From: Acidobacteriota bacterium | GTDB lineage: Bacteria; Acidobacteriota; Blastocatellia; Pyrinomonadales; Pyrinomonadaceae | Reading direction: 5' to 3' | Assembly (NCBI GenBank): GCA_020201365.1 | Contig: JAIVGV010000038.1 | Coordinates: 1-10,214, forward strand | Length of the DNA: 10,214 nucleotides | Part shown: positions 1 through 7,451 of the stretch, one piece after another | Position numbering within the stretch: the first letter of the stretch is position 1 | Layout of the letters: each line of letters opens with the position of its first letter | The notes under the pieces: model-generated | The model's database searches: none | What the model was told of the DNA's origin: nothing | What the model saw: only the letters and a program-made list of their open reading frames with translations | Program-made: the position numbers and the translations under genes

Positions 1-1
1 C

Positions 2-403
2 GTCGCCAACTGGGACGAGGGTTTCAACTCGCGCCGCCTTGAGCTGATAGACATCGTGCCGCTCGCGCGAGCCGACGCCATCTCGCAGTGCCGCGCGGAG
101 GTGCGCCGCGCGCGCATGGAGCCGGGCGTCCAAAAATACGTCGTGCAGATCGTCCGGCGCACGCGCGAGCACCCGGCGGTCGCCTACGGCGCGTCGCCGC
201 GCGCGTCGGTCGCGATGCTCCTGTGCGCGAAGGCGCTGGCCGCGATGCGCGGGCGCGAGTTCGCCACGCCCGACGACGTGCGCGACATCGCGCGTCCAGT
301 CCTCCGTCACCGCCTCAGACTTCGCGCCGAGGCGGAACTCGACGGCGCGACGCCCGAAAGCGTCATCACGGACATCTTGCAGACGGTCGAAGTCCCGCGA
401 TAA
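2..403 (+). CDS. MoxR-family AAA+ ATPase, C-terminal fragment (5' end outside window)
   Basis: The visible 133 residues are the end of a MoxR-type AAA+ ATPase, a chaperone-like ATPase thought to act on partner proteins carrying von Willebrand A domains, often DUF58 proteins. The reading frame is open from base 2, so the start is off the left edge and the AAA core with Walker A, Walker B and sensor 1 is missing. What remains begins at the core/lid junction (VANWDEGF, then a stretch ending in DIVPLARAD). The helical lid follows, with the family signature GASPRA at fragment residues 63-68, the helix AMLLCAKALAAMRGR, the PDDV turn at 90-93 and the closing LRHRL at 101-105. The TAA stop is at 401-403. 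The next gene starts 74 bp downstream on the same strand with its own ribosome binding site, so co-transcription is possible. A DUF58 gene, the usual partner, lies 3.7 kb downstream rather than directly adjacent. Family assignment is confident; the specific client is unknown. Confidence 0.88.
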   Translation, partial: VANWDEGFNSRRLELIDIVPLARADAISQCRAEVRRARMEPGVQKYVVQIVRRTREHPAVAYGASPRASVAMLLCAKALAAMRGREFATPDDVRDIARPVLRHRLRLRAEAELDGATPESVITDILQTVEVPR

Positions 404-477
404 ACTTCGCCGCCGCCGAAGAACGAGCCGGGGCCGGGTTCTCTCAAATCCCTTCCGAGCCAAAGGAGAGAAACGTC

Positions 478-1212
478 ATGGGTCGGACGCTGGCTTTCGT
501 TTACGGCGTGGTGAGCTACCTCGTCTTCTTCGTCACGTTCCTCTACGCGATCTGCTTCGTCGGCGACGCCTTCGTCCCGAAGACGATTGACACGGGCGCG
601 CCGCGCGGCGACTTCACGACGTCGCTCATAATCAACGCGCTCCTGCTCGGTCTCTTCGCCGTCCAGCACAGCGTGATGGCGCGCCCCGCGTTCAAGCGCT
701 GGTGGACGCGCATCGTCCCGCAGGCAATCGAGCGCAGCACCTACGTCCTGCTCGCGAGCCTCGCGCTGATACTGCTCTTCTGGCAGTGGCGACCGATGGA
801 CGGGGTCGTCTGGAGCGTCAACAGCCCGGCGGGGCGGATCGTCCTGTGGCTGCTCTTCGCCGTCGGCTGGCTCACGGTGCTGCTCTCGACGACGATGATC
901 AACCACTTCGATCTCTTCGGGCTGCGGCAGGTCAACTTCTACCGGCGCGGCGAGGACTACAAGCAACTGGGCTTCACGACGCGCGGCTTCTACCGCGTCG
1001 TGCGCCACCCGATCATGCTCGGCTTCATCGTCGCCTTCTGGGCGACGCCGCTCATGACGACGGGACACCTGCTCTTCGCCGTCGCCACGACCGCCTACAT
1101 CCTCGTCGCCATCCAGCTCGAAGAGCGCGACCTCAAGAGCTTCCACCCGGAGGCTTACGAAGAGTACCGGCGCGAAGTCTCGATGCTCCTGCCGCTGCCG
1201 AAGAGGCGCTGA
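478..1212 (+). CDS. mddA: MddA-like methanethiol S-methyltransferase (ICMT/NnrU-like membrane methyltransferase)
   Basis: This 244-aa protein is an integral inner-membrane methyltransferase. By whole-protein resemblance it belongs with MddA, which uses S-adenosylmethionine to methylate methanethiol to dimethyl sulfide. About five or six hydrophobic segments are visible (roughly residues 6-30, 48-66, 88-103, 120-141, 180-213). Family features include QHSVMARPAFKRWW at 63-76, IERST at 84-88, INHFDLFGLRQV at 141-152, the RHP motif of isoprenylcysteine-methyltransferase-like enzymes at 176-178 and EERDL at 215-219 near the C terminus; the last two belong to the predicted SAM-binding region. The ATG at 478 is chosen because AAAGGAGAG lies at 462-470, seven bases upstream, and because the family begins with a membrane segment at this point. 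A longer in-frame extension upstream overlaps the MoxR gene and has no family resemblance. A strong stem-loop 40 bp after the stop probably ends the transcript. The family is clear; the methanethiol substrate is inferred, since related NnrU/ICMT-type proteins have other or unknown substrates. Confidence 0.82.
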   Translation: MGRTLAFVYGVVSYLVFFVTFLYAICFVGDAFVPKTIDTGAPRGDFTTSLIINALLLGLFAVQHSVMARPAFKRWWTRIVPQAIERSTYVLLASLALILLFWQWRPMDGVVWSVNSPAGRIVLWLLFAVGWLTVLLSTTMINHFDLFGLRQVNFYRRGEDYKQLGFTTRGFYRVVRHPIMLGFIVAFWATPLMTTGHLLFAVATTAYILVAIQLEERDLKSFHPEAYEEYRREVSMLLPLPKRR

Positions 1213-1251
1213 AGACCGGCGCGACGCAGAGGGGTTGCGCGAACCGATGGA

Positions 1252-1289
1252 GAGGGCGTGGGGGATCGTCCATGATCCCCCACGCCCTC
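1252..1289. terminator. Perfect 16-bp stem-loop between convergent genes, likely bidirectional terminator
   Basis: Bases 1252-1267 are exactly complementary to 1274-1289, with a six-base loop (1268-1273). The stem is very GC-rich, including a run of five G opposite five C. It lies 40 bp after the mddA-like stop and about 50 bp beyond the stop of the opposite-strand metalloprotease, the expected place for a terminator shared by convergent genes. Neither strand has a proper T-tract after the stem, so it is not a textbook intrinsic terminator. It may act by pausing, protect the 3' ends of the transcripts, or simply be a strong palindrome. Confidence 0.6.
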
Positions 1290-1337
1290 CTTCACAGCGC
1301 ACGCGCCTCTCTTTCGCGCGCCCGTCTTTAGTCCGAT

Positions 1338-3899
1338 CTATTCGGGCGGCGGCTGCGCGCCGATGGGGTCGCCGGGCGGCGCGGGCGGCGGCTGCGTGTG
1401 CTTGCGCGGCGCGTCGGGGCGCGTGAGGAAGCGCTCGATGTCGTCGGCGGTGGCGCGGCGGTGCGCGACCTCCGCCGGCGACGGCAGGTCAGTCCGCGCC
1501 TTGACCGCCTCCTGAATCTCGCGCAGCGCCTGCGCCGCGTCGGCGCGCACCTGCGGCGCCGCGGCGTCGTTCGCGGCCAAGTCCATCAGCCGCGTGACGA
1601 CGAGCGACTGCACGGCGCGCGCGACTGTAGCCTGCTGCGCGTCGCGCGGCGCGGCGTCGAACCACGTGCGTTGCACGAGCGCTTCGACAACGTCGCGGAA
1701 GTCGGGGTTGGCTGCGTTGCGCGAATGATAGTCAACGAGGCGCGCGGCGCGGTGCGGTTCGAGGAGCGCCGAGACCGCGAGGTCTGCGGCGATGGTCGCG
1801 ACGCTCGCGGGATCGAACGCCGGGTCTGTGCGCTTGGCGAACAGCTCGACCGTCCCGCCCTCGTAGCCGGGGGCGCGCGGCGGGATTGCGTCGAGGATGC
1901 GCGGCGGGAGCGTGAGCGCGTCGGGCTTGATCGTGTCGAGCACGGCGTTCAGGGCGTCGCGCTGGCGCGCGGCGGGGACGATCTGCTGGACGAGCGGCGG
2001 GTTCGCGCCCGCCGCCGTCTTCACGGAGTAAGTGTAGTAGAGACCGCCGACGGTTTTGACGGCGGCTTGGAGCTGGTAGCGGTGGTGCAGGTAGAGCGGC
2101 AGGAGCCGCGCTTCGAGGAGAGAGAGCGGCGTCCCCGGCGCGATGTTCGCGAGACCGAACTGCGAGAGACCGATGCGGCGCACCTCCATCTCGTGGCGCA
2201 GCATGGCGACCGGGTCGTCGCCGTTGTCCCACAGGTTCGCCAGCGGGTTCGCCGCGCCGAACGGTCGCGCGTCCTGATCCGTCAGGAACAGCATCCCCCG
2301 CGCGACGTTCTCCTCGACGATGCGCTCGAGTTCCCTGTTCTCGTCCGCGCCGGGCGCGAACTGCGCGTAGGCATACGTGATCGCGAACTTGTCGTAAGCG
2401 CCGATGCCGCGCGCGTAGGCGTTCGAGAGATCGAGCTTGCCGTTTTTGATCTCGATGAGCGGCGCGGGGTAATCCATGACGGACGCGCGACCGGCGTAGG
2501 TCGAGGCGGCGAAGTTGTGCTCTAGTCCGAGCGTGTGCCCGACCTCGTGCGCGGCGAGCTGTCGGATGCGCGCGAGCGCCATCTGCGCGGCGTCCGTCGA
2601 GGGATCGAGCGCGGCGAGGTAGTCGTCGTCGAGGATCGCGCCGAAGTCGCAGGAGCCGCCGCGCGAGGTGTCGAAGCGCGAGCCCTCATTGCGCGTCTGA
2701 TCGTCGCCCTGCGGGATGAGACCGCTCCCCAGAATGTAGTCCTGCCTGATTCGCAAAGAGCCGAGCGTGACGTTGCCCTTGATGATCTCGCCGGTGCGCG
2801 GGTCGTTGACGTTGTCGCCGATAGACCAGCCGCGCGTCGAGCGGTGCACCCAGTTGATCATGTTGTAGCGGATGTCCATCGGATCGGCGTCGGGCGGGAG
2901 AACTTTTACTTGAAATGCGTTCTTGAAGCCCGCCGCTTCGAAGGCTTCATTCCACCACGACGCGCCTTCGACGAGCGCGCTGCGGATCGGCTCCGGCGCG
3001 CCGGGATCGACGTAATAGACGATGGGCTTGACGGGCTCGGAGACCGCCGCCGTCGGGTCACGCTTCACCAAGCGGTGGCGGATGATCCAGCGCTGCTCGA
3101 CGGGCTCGGTGATCGGCGTGGCGTAGTCGTAGAACTCGATGTGGATGTTGCCGACGCGCGGATCGTAGCGGCGCGGCTGGTAGTTGTCGTCGGGAAGTTG
3201 GACGAACGAGTGGTGCTCGCGCACGCTCAAGTTTTGCGGCGTCGGCGTGGTCTGACGGACGAGCGGGCCCGGATCAGACGAGTTGAACGTGAGCAGCGCC
3301 TCGACCTCGGTGTTCAAAGGGAAGTTCTTCGTGCGCGGCAAATGAATCGCGCTGCGCGACTGATCGAGCGAGAAGCCGCCCTGCTGCGTCTGCCGCAGGG
3401 TGTCGGCGACGCCGTGCGCGTCGCGCAGGAAGAACGAAGTGGCGTCAACGAGCACGCGATCATTTTCCGCCGCCTCGACGGTGAAGCCCCACAGCACCGA
3501 GCGCGCGAACGACTCTTCGACGGCACGCCGCTCCGCCGCGTCGCCCGAGCGCGCGCGGTAACGTTGGTTCGGCTCGATCAATAAAACTTTGGGTCCCGTC
3601 CGCTCGAAGAAGACGACGTGCGTCGAGCCGAGCTGCCCTCGATCCAAGCCGACGGGGTTCGAGCCGACGCCCGTCTGCAGAGACGTTTGATAAAGGAACT
3701 CCTGGTCGAAGCGCGCGATCTCTAAAAGGAGTCGCCCGCGCTCGGCGTCCCAGTAGAGCGGGAAGTAGCCGTCGAGCTTCTGCAAGTCTTTGGTCGCGTC
3801 GCGCAGACTCTTCTGCGATCTCTCTTGTCGCGCGCCGGCTGCGGCGGCGGCGCAGGAGAGCGTGAGCGCGAGCGACAGGAGCAAACGGAGTCGTCTCAT
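1338..3899 (-). CDS. Secreted zinc-dependent metalloprotease, DUF5117/DUF4953-type (HEVGHTLGLEHN)
   Basis: An 853-aa exported zinc metalloprotease of a family common in Acidobacteriota and Bacteroidota whose substrates are unknown. Residues 1-23 form a signal peptide (MRRLR, hydrophobic core, cleavage probably after AGA); the Cys at 16 does not sit in a good lipobox. The N-terminal part (about 30-210, with KLDGYFPLYWD and DQEFLYQTSLQTG) matches the DUF5117 region. The catalytic motif HEVGHTLGLEHN is at 451-462 and a Met-turn-like SVMDYP at 473-478, together giving a metzincin-like site (three zinc His and the catalytic Glu). A C-terminal region of about 370 residues follows, ending in a proline-rich tail. 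The ATG at 3899 is chosen because GAGGA lies just upstream (3906-3910) and the signal peptide starts here; the frame stays open a further 405 bases upstream but that part is low-complexity and antisense to the divergent DUF58 gene. A possible -10 (TAGAAT, complement of 3968-3973) lies upstream without a good -35. The gene converges on the mddA-like gene. Family assignment is firm; the physiological role is unknown. Confidence 0.88.
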   Translation of the reverse strand: MRRLRLLLSLALTLSCAAAAAGARQERSQKSLRDATKDLQKLDGYFPLYWDAERGRLLLEIARFDQEFLYQTSLQTGVGSNPVGLDRGQLGSTHVVFFERTGPKVLLIEPNQRYRARSGDAAERRAVEESFARSVLWGFTVEAAENDRVLVDATSFFLRDAHGVADTLRQTQQGGFSLDQSRSAIHLPRTKNFPLNTEVEALLTFNSSDPGPLVRQTTPTPQNLSVREHHSFVQLPDDNYQPRRYDPRVGNIHIEFYDYATPITEPVEQRWIIRHRLVKRDPTAAVSEPVKPIVYYVDPGAPEPIRSALVEGASWWNEAFEAAGFKNAFQVKVLPPDADPMDIRYNMINWVHRSTRGWSIGDNVNDPRTGEIIKGNVTLGSLRIRQDYILGSGLIPQGDDQTRNEGSRFDTSRGGSCDFGAILDDDYLAALDPSTDAAQMALARIRQLAAHEVGHTLGLEHNFAASTYAGRASVMDYPAPLIEIKNGKLDLSNAYARGIGAYDKFAITYAYAQFAPGADENRELERIVEENVARGMLFLTDQDARPFGAANPLANLWDNGDDPVAMLRHEMEVRRIGLSQFGLANIAPGTPLSLLEARLLPLYLHHRYQLQAAVKTVGGLYYTYSVKTAAGANPPLVQQIVPAARQRDALNAVLDTIKPDALTLPPRILDAIPPRAPGYEGGTVELFAKRTDPAFDPASVATIAADLAVSALLEPHRAARLVDYHSRNAANPDFRDVVEALVQRTWFDAAPRDAQQATVARAVQSLVVTRLMDLAANDAAAPQVRADAAQALREIQEAVKARTDLPSPAEVAHRRATADDIERFLTRPDAPRKHTQPPPAPPGDPIGAQPPPE

Positions 3900-4100
3900 A
3901 GTGATTCCTCGCTGAATGGCTTGGGCGTTTGGAACGAGCAACTGTTTCGGGAGCGGGTGCGACACGCATTCTAACCGCAAACTCGGCGGCGCGCGAGTGC
4001 TTCGACCTAAACTAGAAGCGCCGCGCCGACGACGTTGCCTTGCGCATTCATTTACTCCTAAACTGCCGTCGCCGTTTCCGAATCCGGTTCGCCTGCGCCC
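3900..4100. other. Divergent intergenic region between metalloprotease and DUF58 genes
   Basis: About 200 bp separates the divergent starts at 3899 (-) and 4101 (+). It is less GC-biased than the flanking genes and should contain the promoters of both. It holds the metalloprotease ribosome binding site (complement of 3906-3910), a possible minus-strand -10 at 3968-3973, an exact 8-bp direct repeat CCTAAACT (4006-4013 and 4057-4064) and a weak plus-strand promoter candidate. I see no gene or RNA in it. Confidence 0.6.
4035..4064 (+). promoter_or_regulatory. Weak sigma-70-like promoter candidate for the DUF58 gene
   Basis: TTGCCT (4035-4040) and TAAACT (4059-4064) are separated by 18 bp and lie about 36 bp before the ATG at 4101. 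Both hexamers depart from consensus and were picked by eye, so this is only a candidate. The -10 falls inside the second copy of a CCTAAACT direct repeat. Confidence 0.25.
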
Positions 4101-5420
4101 ATGCGCTTCGTCTTCTCGAAATATTTTTACGCGCTCGTCGCGCTCGGCTACGTGCCGCTCTCGTTCGCGTGGTCGCTGCCCGCGCTGCGCTGGCTCGTGC
4201 TCGCCTACGATCTCGCGCTCTTCGCCGCGGCTTTTCTGGACGCGCGGCTGAGCCGGCTGCCCGCCGCCCTGACGGTCGAGCGCGCGTTCGCCGGTCGCTT
4301 CCACATCGGCGCGGAGACGGAGGTGCGCGTCGAGGTGGCGAACGCGACGGCGCGCGGCGTGCGGCTGCGCGTGAAGGACGAGTACCCGGCGGCGATGAGA
4401 CGGACGAGCCCGCGCGAGGCGGAAGTTGCGGTCGCGGCGCAGACGACCGCCGCGCTCGTTTACGGATTAGTTCCGCCGCGGCGCGGTCGCTTCGAGTTCG
4501 GTCGCGTCGCCGTGCGTCACCTGTCGCGCTGGCGGCTCGCGTGGATCACCACGTCCGCGTGGCACGAAGAGTCCGTGAAGGTCTATCCGAATTTGCGCCG
4601 CGCGCGCGAGGCGGAGCTCAAGGCGCTCGGCGCGCAGAGTCTCGTCGCCTCGCACCGCCGCACGTCTTGGCGCGGCGAGGGGCGCGACTTCGAAAGCTTG
4701 CGCGACTACGTGCCCGGCGACGAGCTGCGCCACATCTCTTGGAGCGCGACGGCGCGGCGCGGCAAGCTCATGACGCGGCAGTACCAGATCGAGCGCGACC
4801 AGACGATCCTCGTCGCGCTCGACGCCGGGCGACTGATGACGGCGCGCATCGAGGACGAGACGAAGTTCGACAGCGCGATCCACGCGGCGCTCGCCCTGAT
4901 GAGCGCGGCGCAGCGCGGCGGCGACAACGCCGGCGTCGTCGTCTTCGGTCGGCGCGTGACGGCTTACGTGCCCCCCGCGCGCGGGCGCGAGCAGGTGGAC
5001 GCGGTCTTGGAGGCGCTGCACGCCGTCGAGCCGGAGCTGATCGAGCCCTCGTACACGCGCGCGTTCGAGTACGTCGCGGCGAACTGCAAGCGGCGCGCGC
5101 TCGTCGTCGTCCTCACTGACCTCGTTGACGAGGAGGGCTCGCGCGAGCTGCTCGCGTCGCTGAAACTTTTGCGCCCGCGCCACCTGCCGTTAGTTGCGAC
5201 CATCGGCGACCGCGACCTGCGCGCGGCTGTGCGCGACGCGCCGGAGAGTTTGCGCGATCTCTTCACGCAGTCGGTCGCCGAGGAGATCATGTTGCAGCGC
5301 GAGGCGGCGCTGCGGCTCGTCGAACGGCAGGGCGGGCTCGCGCTCGACGTGACGGCGGCGCAGCTCGCGCCCGCGCTCCTGGAAACTTACGTCCGCGTGA
5401 AGGAGCGGGGGCTGTTGTGA
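4101..5420 (+). CDS. DUF58-domain protein (vWA-like partner of MoxR ATPases)
   Basis: A 439-aa membrane-anchored DUF58 protein. Two hydrophobic segments at the N terminus (about residues 8-24 and 29-46) would anchor it in the inner membrane. A beta-rich region follows (about 55-150), then the DUF58 signature at 194-214, from GRDFESLRDY through PGDELRHISW, followed by ATARRGKLMTRQY. The C-terminal part resembles a von Willebrand A fold: strand ILVALDAGRLM at 236-246, AGVVVFG at 277-283 and VVVLTDLVDEE at 335-345. The usual metal-binding DxSxS is replaced by DAGRL at 241-245, so metal coordination may be lost or altered; the Asp at 340 in the LTD strand is kept. No convincing Shine-Dalgarno precedes the ATG, but the N-terminal sequence matches the family start. 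DUF58 proteins typically work with MoxR ATPases, and a MoxR fragment is at the left edge of the window. The client process is not known. A palindromic repeat follows 30 bp after the stop. Confidence 0.88.
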   Translation: MRFVFSKYFYALVALGYVPLSFAWSLPALRWLVLAYDLALFAAAFLDARLSRLPAALTVERAFAGRFHIGAETEVRVEVANATARGVRLRVKDEYPAAMRRTSPREAEVAVAAQTTAALVYGLVPPRRGRFEFGRVAVRHLSRWRLAWITTSAWHEESVKVYPNLRRAREAELKALGAQSLVASHRRTSWRGEGRDFESLRDYVPGDELRHISWSATARRGKLMTRQYQIERDQTILVALDAGRLMTARIEDETKFDSAIHAALALMSAAQRGGDNAGVVVFGRRVTAYVPPARGREQVDAVLEALHAVEPELIEPSYTRAFEYVAANCKRRALVVVLTDLVDEEGSRELLASLKLLRPRHLPLVATIGDRDLRAAVRDAPESLRDLFTQSVAEEIMLQREAALRLVERQGGLALDVTAAQLAPALLETYVRVKERGLL

Positions 5421-5450
5421 GTGGTTTCTTTGTGTTGAGTTGTCTGTTTC

Positions 5451-5555
5451 GTTGAGACTCACCGCAGAGGCGCAGAGATCACGCGGAGGGATCGCAGAGG
5501 CTTGAACTCTGCGTAAGCTCTGCGATCCCTCCGCGCCTCTGCGGTGAAAATCAAC
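5451..5555. repeat. Imperfect palindromic repeat with CGCAGAGG units (element 1)
   Basis: A long hairpin-forming element between the DUF58 stop and the M61 start. Outer arms 5459-5472 and 5534-5547 are perfectly complementary over 14 bp. Beyond a three-base mismatch the symmetry continues with GTTGA (5451-5455) and TCAAC (5551-5555). Inner arms 5483-5499 and 5518-5534 are perfectly complementary over 17 bp and share base 5534 with the outer arm. About ten unpaired bases (5473-5482) bulge from the left arm, and the apical loop is 5500-5517. The left arm carries GCAGAG three times (5464, 5472, 5494). No open reading frame or transposase is inside. It resembles the dispersed intergenic palindromes built from CRCAGAGG units seen in several soil phyla. 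It may act as a terminator or RNA-processing site; no T-tract follows the stem. Confidence 0.8.
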
Positions 5556-5591
5556 GTCGGCACATCCAAGTGTCAAGGAGCGGTGAGAAAG

Positions 5592-7451
5592 ATGATTAAG
5601 AGATCGGCGAGGTGGGAACAATTTAAGCCATCAATTTTCGCGCCGAGTTTCAAAAACCGTATTGCGCTGCTGCTCCTGCTCGCGTCGCTCTTCGCCGCGT
5701 CGGCGTCGCGCGCGTCGGCGCAGGGGAATCAGTTCCGCGTTGATTACACGGTCGAGGTCGCGTCAACGGGCGCGCACCTGTTCCACGTGACGGCGGACTT
5801 TCAGGGCGTGCGCGAGCCCGCGATTGATCTCGCGCTGCCGACCTGGACGCCGGGCTGGTACACGGTCGAGAACTACGCGAAGAACGTCCTGCGGATGAAG
5901 TTCACCGACGGCGAAGGGCACGCGCTCGCGCACCGCCTGACGCGCAAGCAGACGTGGAGAGTCGAGACCGGGGGCGCGCGAGAGATCAAAGTCGAGTTCG
6001 ACTACTTCGCCAACGTCCTCGCCTTGAATCAGGCGAAGATCACGGACGACTTCGCGTTCTTCACGGGGACGCAGTTGTTCCTAGAGCCCGCCGGACACCG
6101 CGCCGCGCCGTACACCGTGCGGCTGAAAGTTCCCGCGGGCTGGCAGATCGTGTCGGCTCTCAAGGAGACGAACGACCGAGAGGTCTTCACCGCGCCCGAC
6201 TACGACACGCTCGTTGACTCGCCGACCGAGGCGGGGCGCTTCGACGTGACGCGCTTCGAGGTCGAAGGCAAGCCGCACCTGTTCGTCTCCACGCCCGCGG
6301 GCGCGTACCCGCAGGAGAAGCGCGAGCGGCTCGCGCAGATGCTCGCGCGCGTCGCCTCGGCGCAGAGCGCGATCTTCGGCGGGCTGCCCTACGAGAAATA
6401 CATCTACTTCTACTTCTTCGCGCGCGCCGAGTCGAACGCGGGCGGCGCGCTCGAGCACAACAACTCGCACGTCGCCTTCGGACGCTCGCCGCAAGCCGCG
6501 CCCGAAGACCTCACGGGGACGGCGTCGCACGAGTTCTTCCACCTCTGGAACGTCAAGCGCATCCGCCCCGCGGAGATGTTCCCCTACGACTACTCGCGCG
6601 AGAACGAGACGCCCTCGCTCTGGGTCTCCGAGGGCTTCACGAACTACTACGGCTCGCTCGCCACCTACCGCGCGTCGCTGCGCACGCGCGAAGAGTTCTT
6701 GCAGTCGGTCGCGGGCGCCGTCGGAGGCGTCGAGCTGAACGAGGCGCGCGCGTTCGTCTCCCCGGCTGACGCCTCCGTCTCGACGTGGCTCTGCTACGAC
6801 ACGCCCTGCGCCTTCGAGATCTCCTACTACACGCAGGGGCAGAACCTCGCCGCGCTCTTCGACCTCTCGATCCGCCACGACACGGCGGGCGCGCACAGCC
6901 TCGACGACGTGATGCGCTCTCTGTACGAGAACTTCTACAAGCGCGGTCGCGGCTTTACGGAAGAAGACTTCGTCTCGACCGTGAGCCGCATCAGTGGGCG
7001 CGACTATAAAGACTTCTTCCGCCGCTACGTCGTGGGCACGGAAGTCCCGCCCTACGATCAGATTTTTGCTTACGCGGGCTACCGGCTCGAACGCGCGTCG
7101 CACAAATCCCCCAACCTCGGCGTGCGCTTCAACGCGACCGAGCAGGGCTTGGAGATCGTGGACGTGGGCGCGGACACGCCCGGCGCACGCGCCGGACTGC
7201 AACGCGGCGATCTCGTCACGAAGATTGACGACGCGCGCCCGCGCTCGTCGCCCGGCGGCGGCTTCTCTTTGACGAACGCGCTCGAAGGCAAGATCGATCA
7301 GAACGTCAAGCTGACCGTCAGGCGCGGCGCGGACGAGAAAGTCCTTGAGGCGAAGATCGGCTCGCGCGAGTTGACCGACTACAAGCTCGTCGAGGTCGCG
7401 AGCCCGACGCCGGAGCAGTTGAAGGTGCGTGAGGGTTGGTTGAAACGTTAG
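5592..7451 (+). CDS. Secreted M61-family metallopeptidase with C-terminal PDZ domain
   Basis: A 619-aa exported zinc aminopeptidase-like enzyme of family M61 (glycyl aminopeptidase type). A signal peptide with a long n-region precedes the hydrophobic core ALLLLLASLFAASA and a probable cleavage after ASA (about residue 43). The N-terminal beta domain (about 45-235) contains the typical PTWTPGWYTVENYA. The catalytic domain has the M61-type GGALEHNNS around 284-292, the zinc motif HEFFH at 313-317 followed by LWNVKRIRP, and the third zinc ligand Glu in WVSEGFTNYYG (344-354). A PDZ domain occupies about 505-590 (LGVRF through AGLQRGDLVTKID). All expected active-site residues are present. The frame is open to a GTG at 5544, but that lies inside the palindrome arm; the ATG at 5592 is preferred, with AAGGAG at 5575-5580 eleven bases upstream. 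A GTG at 5583 sits too close to that site. The gene may be co-transcribed with DUF58 through the palindrome. Its natural substrate is unknown. Confidence 0.9.
   Translation: MIKRSARWEQFKPSIFAPSFKNRIALLLLLASLFAASASRASAQGNQFRVDYTVEVASTGAHLFHVTADFQGVREPAIDLALPTWTPGWYTVENYAKNVLRMKFTDGEGHALAHRLTRKQTWRVETGGAREIKVEFDYFANVLALNQAKITDDFAFFTGTQLFLEPAGHRAAPYTVRLKVPAGWQIVSALKETNDREVFTAPDYDTLVDSPTEAGRFDVTRFEVEGKPHLFVSTPAGAYPQEKRERLAQMLARVASAQSAIFGGLPYEKYIYFYFFARAESNAGGALEHNNSHVAFGRSPQAAPEDLTGTASHEFFHLWNVKRIRPAEMFPYDYSRENETPSLWVSEGFTNYYGSLATYRASLRTREEFLQSVAGAVGGVELNEARAFVSPADASVSTWLCYDTPCAFEISYYTQGQNLAALFDLSIRHDTAGAHSLDDVMRSLYENFYKRGRGFTEEDFVSTVSRISGRDYKDFFRRYVVGTEVPPYDQIFAYAGYRLERASHKSPNLGVRFNATEQGLEIVDVGADTPGARAGLQRGDLVTKIDDARPRSSPGGGFSLTNALEGKIDQNVKLTVRRGADEKVLEAKIGSRELTDYKLVEVASPTPEQLKVREGWLKR

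Noticed and set aside
88..477. Upstream extension of the MddA-like gene across the MoxR fragment
   Set aside because: It overlaps a real gene in another frame, is Arg/Ala-rich, and the ATG at 478 has a strong ribosome binding site and the family N terminus.
307..1302. Long minus-strand open frame opposite the MddA-like gene
   Set aside because: Its translation is dominated by Arg, Glu, Asp and Ala in low-complexity runs, as expected from the antisense of a GC-rich gene, and it matches no family I recognise.
1398..3584. Two long plus-strand open frames opposite the metalloprotease gene
   Set aside because: They are Arg/Val/Asp-rich shadow frames; the minus strand encodes a complete family protein with signal peptide and catalytic motifs over the same bases.
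3900..4304. Upstream extension of the metalloprotease frame by 135 codons
   Set aside because: The extension is charged low-complexity sequence antisense to the DUF58 gene start; the ATG at 3899 has a ribosome binding site and begins a signal peptide.
5461..5545. CRISPR-like array suggested by recurring GCAGAG units
   Set aside because: The units are only six to nine bases, irregularly spaced and arranged as a palindrome; there are no spacers of constant length and no cas genes.
5544..5591. GTG starts at 5544 and 5583 for the M61 gene
   Set aside because: The first is inside the palindrome arm with no ribosome binding site; the second lies two bases from the AAGGAG. The ATG at 5592 is more plausible.
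6081..7202. Long minus-strand open frame opposite the M61 gene
   Set aside because: Arg/Val/Glu-rich shadow translation of a well-supported peptidase gene, with no recognisable motif.
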